Part shown: positions 63,813 to 64,000 of the stretch, piece after piece
How the letters are laid out: every line of letters begins with the position of its first letter
How positions within the stretch are numbered: the stretch's first letter is position 1
Assembly (NCBI RefSeq): GCF_016864375.1
Contig: NZ_CP069354.1
Location: 5,105,501 to 5,169,500, forward strand
Source: Microvirga sp. VF16
GTDB taxonomy: Bacteria > Pseudomonadota > Alphaproteobacteria > Rhizobiales > Beijerinckiaceae
Length of the DNA: 64,000 nt
Direction of reading: 5' to 3'
Translations under genes and position numbers: made by a program
The notes under the pieces: generated by a model
What the model saw: the letters and a program-made list of their open reading frames with translations, nothing else
What the model was told of the DNA's origin: nothing
Databases searched by the model: none

Positions 63813-64000
63813 CTAATAGGTTTCCCAGAGTCCTGGCGCCGCCAGCTCCAGAAGGTGACCGTCGGGATCCCGGAAATAGAGACTGGTCCCGCCTCGGGAC
63901 CAGGTCGTCCTGCTCTCGATGGGGATGCCGCGCTCCTGAAGCCGTCCCTCCCATGCGGCCAGTTCATCCCCTGAAACGGCAAAGCCGACATGCAGCGGCC
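63813..64000 (-). CDS. VOC family (glyoxalase-like) protein (partial)
   Basis: The last 61 residues of a small VOC protein cut by the window end; the start lies beyond. GGTSLYFRDPDGHLLELAAPG is the hallmark of the second half of a glyoxalase/bleomycin-resistance fold, with the Glu of LLELA as expected metal ligand. Function unknown. Convergent with pgm, 7 bases apart. Confidence 0.85.
   Translation of the reverse strand, partial: PLHVGFAVSGDELAAWEGRLQERGIPIESRTTWSRGGTSLYFRDPDGHLLELAAPGLWETY

Overview
The window looks like a chromosomal segment of a GC-rich alphaproteobacterium of the order Hyphomicrobiales, perhaps Microvirga or another Methylobacteriaceae relative (inference). The reasons are the many Bug-type periplasmic binding proteins, the CheB-CheR-PAS-HWE kinase, candidate EcfG-type promoters (GGAAC, 16-17 bases, TGTT), and palindromic intergenic repeats of a kind common in this order. 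No rRNA, tRNA, CRISPR array, phage or insertion sequence was seen.

Layout. (1) 1-6.5 kb: a carbohydrate ABC transporter (minus strand, cut by the window edge) diverges from a DeoR repressor and a GH106-like glycoside hydrolase. (2) 6.6-8.1 kb: a lytic transglycosylase. (3) 17.9 down to 8.2 kb: a ten-gene minus-strand operon with a Rieske oxygenase and its reductase (VanAB type), a GntR regulator, a full Liv ABC transporter, a MetE-like methyltransferase and a type I extradiol dioxygenase. A CTGTATACAG palindrome lies at its promoter. (4) 18-29.4 kb: a 4,5-cleavage pathway for protocatechuate, gallate or 3-O-methylgallate: LigB, an alpha/beta hydrolase fused to LigA, LigI (PDC lactonase), 4-oxalomesaconate tautomerase, hydratase and CHA aldolase, plus YciI, Bug and LivK proteins and a LysR regulator. 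Three copies of a 45-46 bp LysR-type element sit in front of the three transcription units, all in the same orientation to their target genes.

(5) 43.6 down to 29.5 kb: a tightly packed catabolic operon with three hot-dog dehydratases, RidA, two NDP-forming acyl-CoA ligases, a ThDP decarboxylase-like enzyme, an aldehyde dehydrogenase, TctAB, an IclR regulator and a crotonase, followed by a Bug protein. A shared AT-rich element precedes both the operon and the Bug gene, which suggests one IclR regulon. The substrate is not known.

(6) 43.7-58.5 kb: signalling and stress genes: a quinone reductase, an adenylate cyclase next to a Crp/Fnr regulator, CheB, a CheB-CheR-PAS-HWE kinase, a LysR regulator, a LuxR regulator with a degenerate receiver, and a GGDEF-EAL protein. 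(7) 58.6-64 kb: a cluster of intergenic repeats, DoxX, a DUF1194 protein, an orphan Bug protein, phosphoglucomutase and the end of a VOC-family gene.

The unifying theme is uptake and breakdown of plant-derived compounds: O-demethylation of methoxylated aromatics, meta cleavage to pyruvate and oxaloacetate, a second acid-degrading operon, and several dedicated periplasmic binding proteins.
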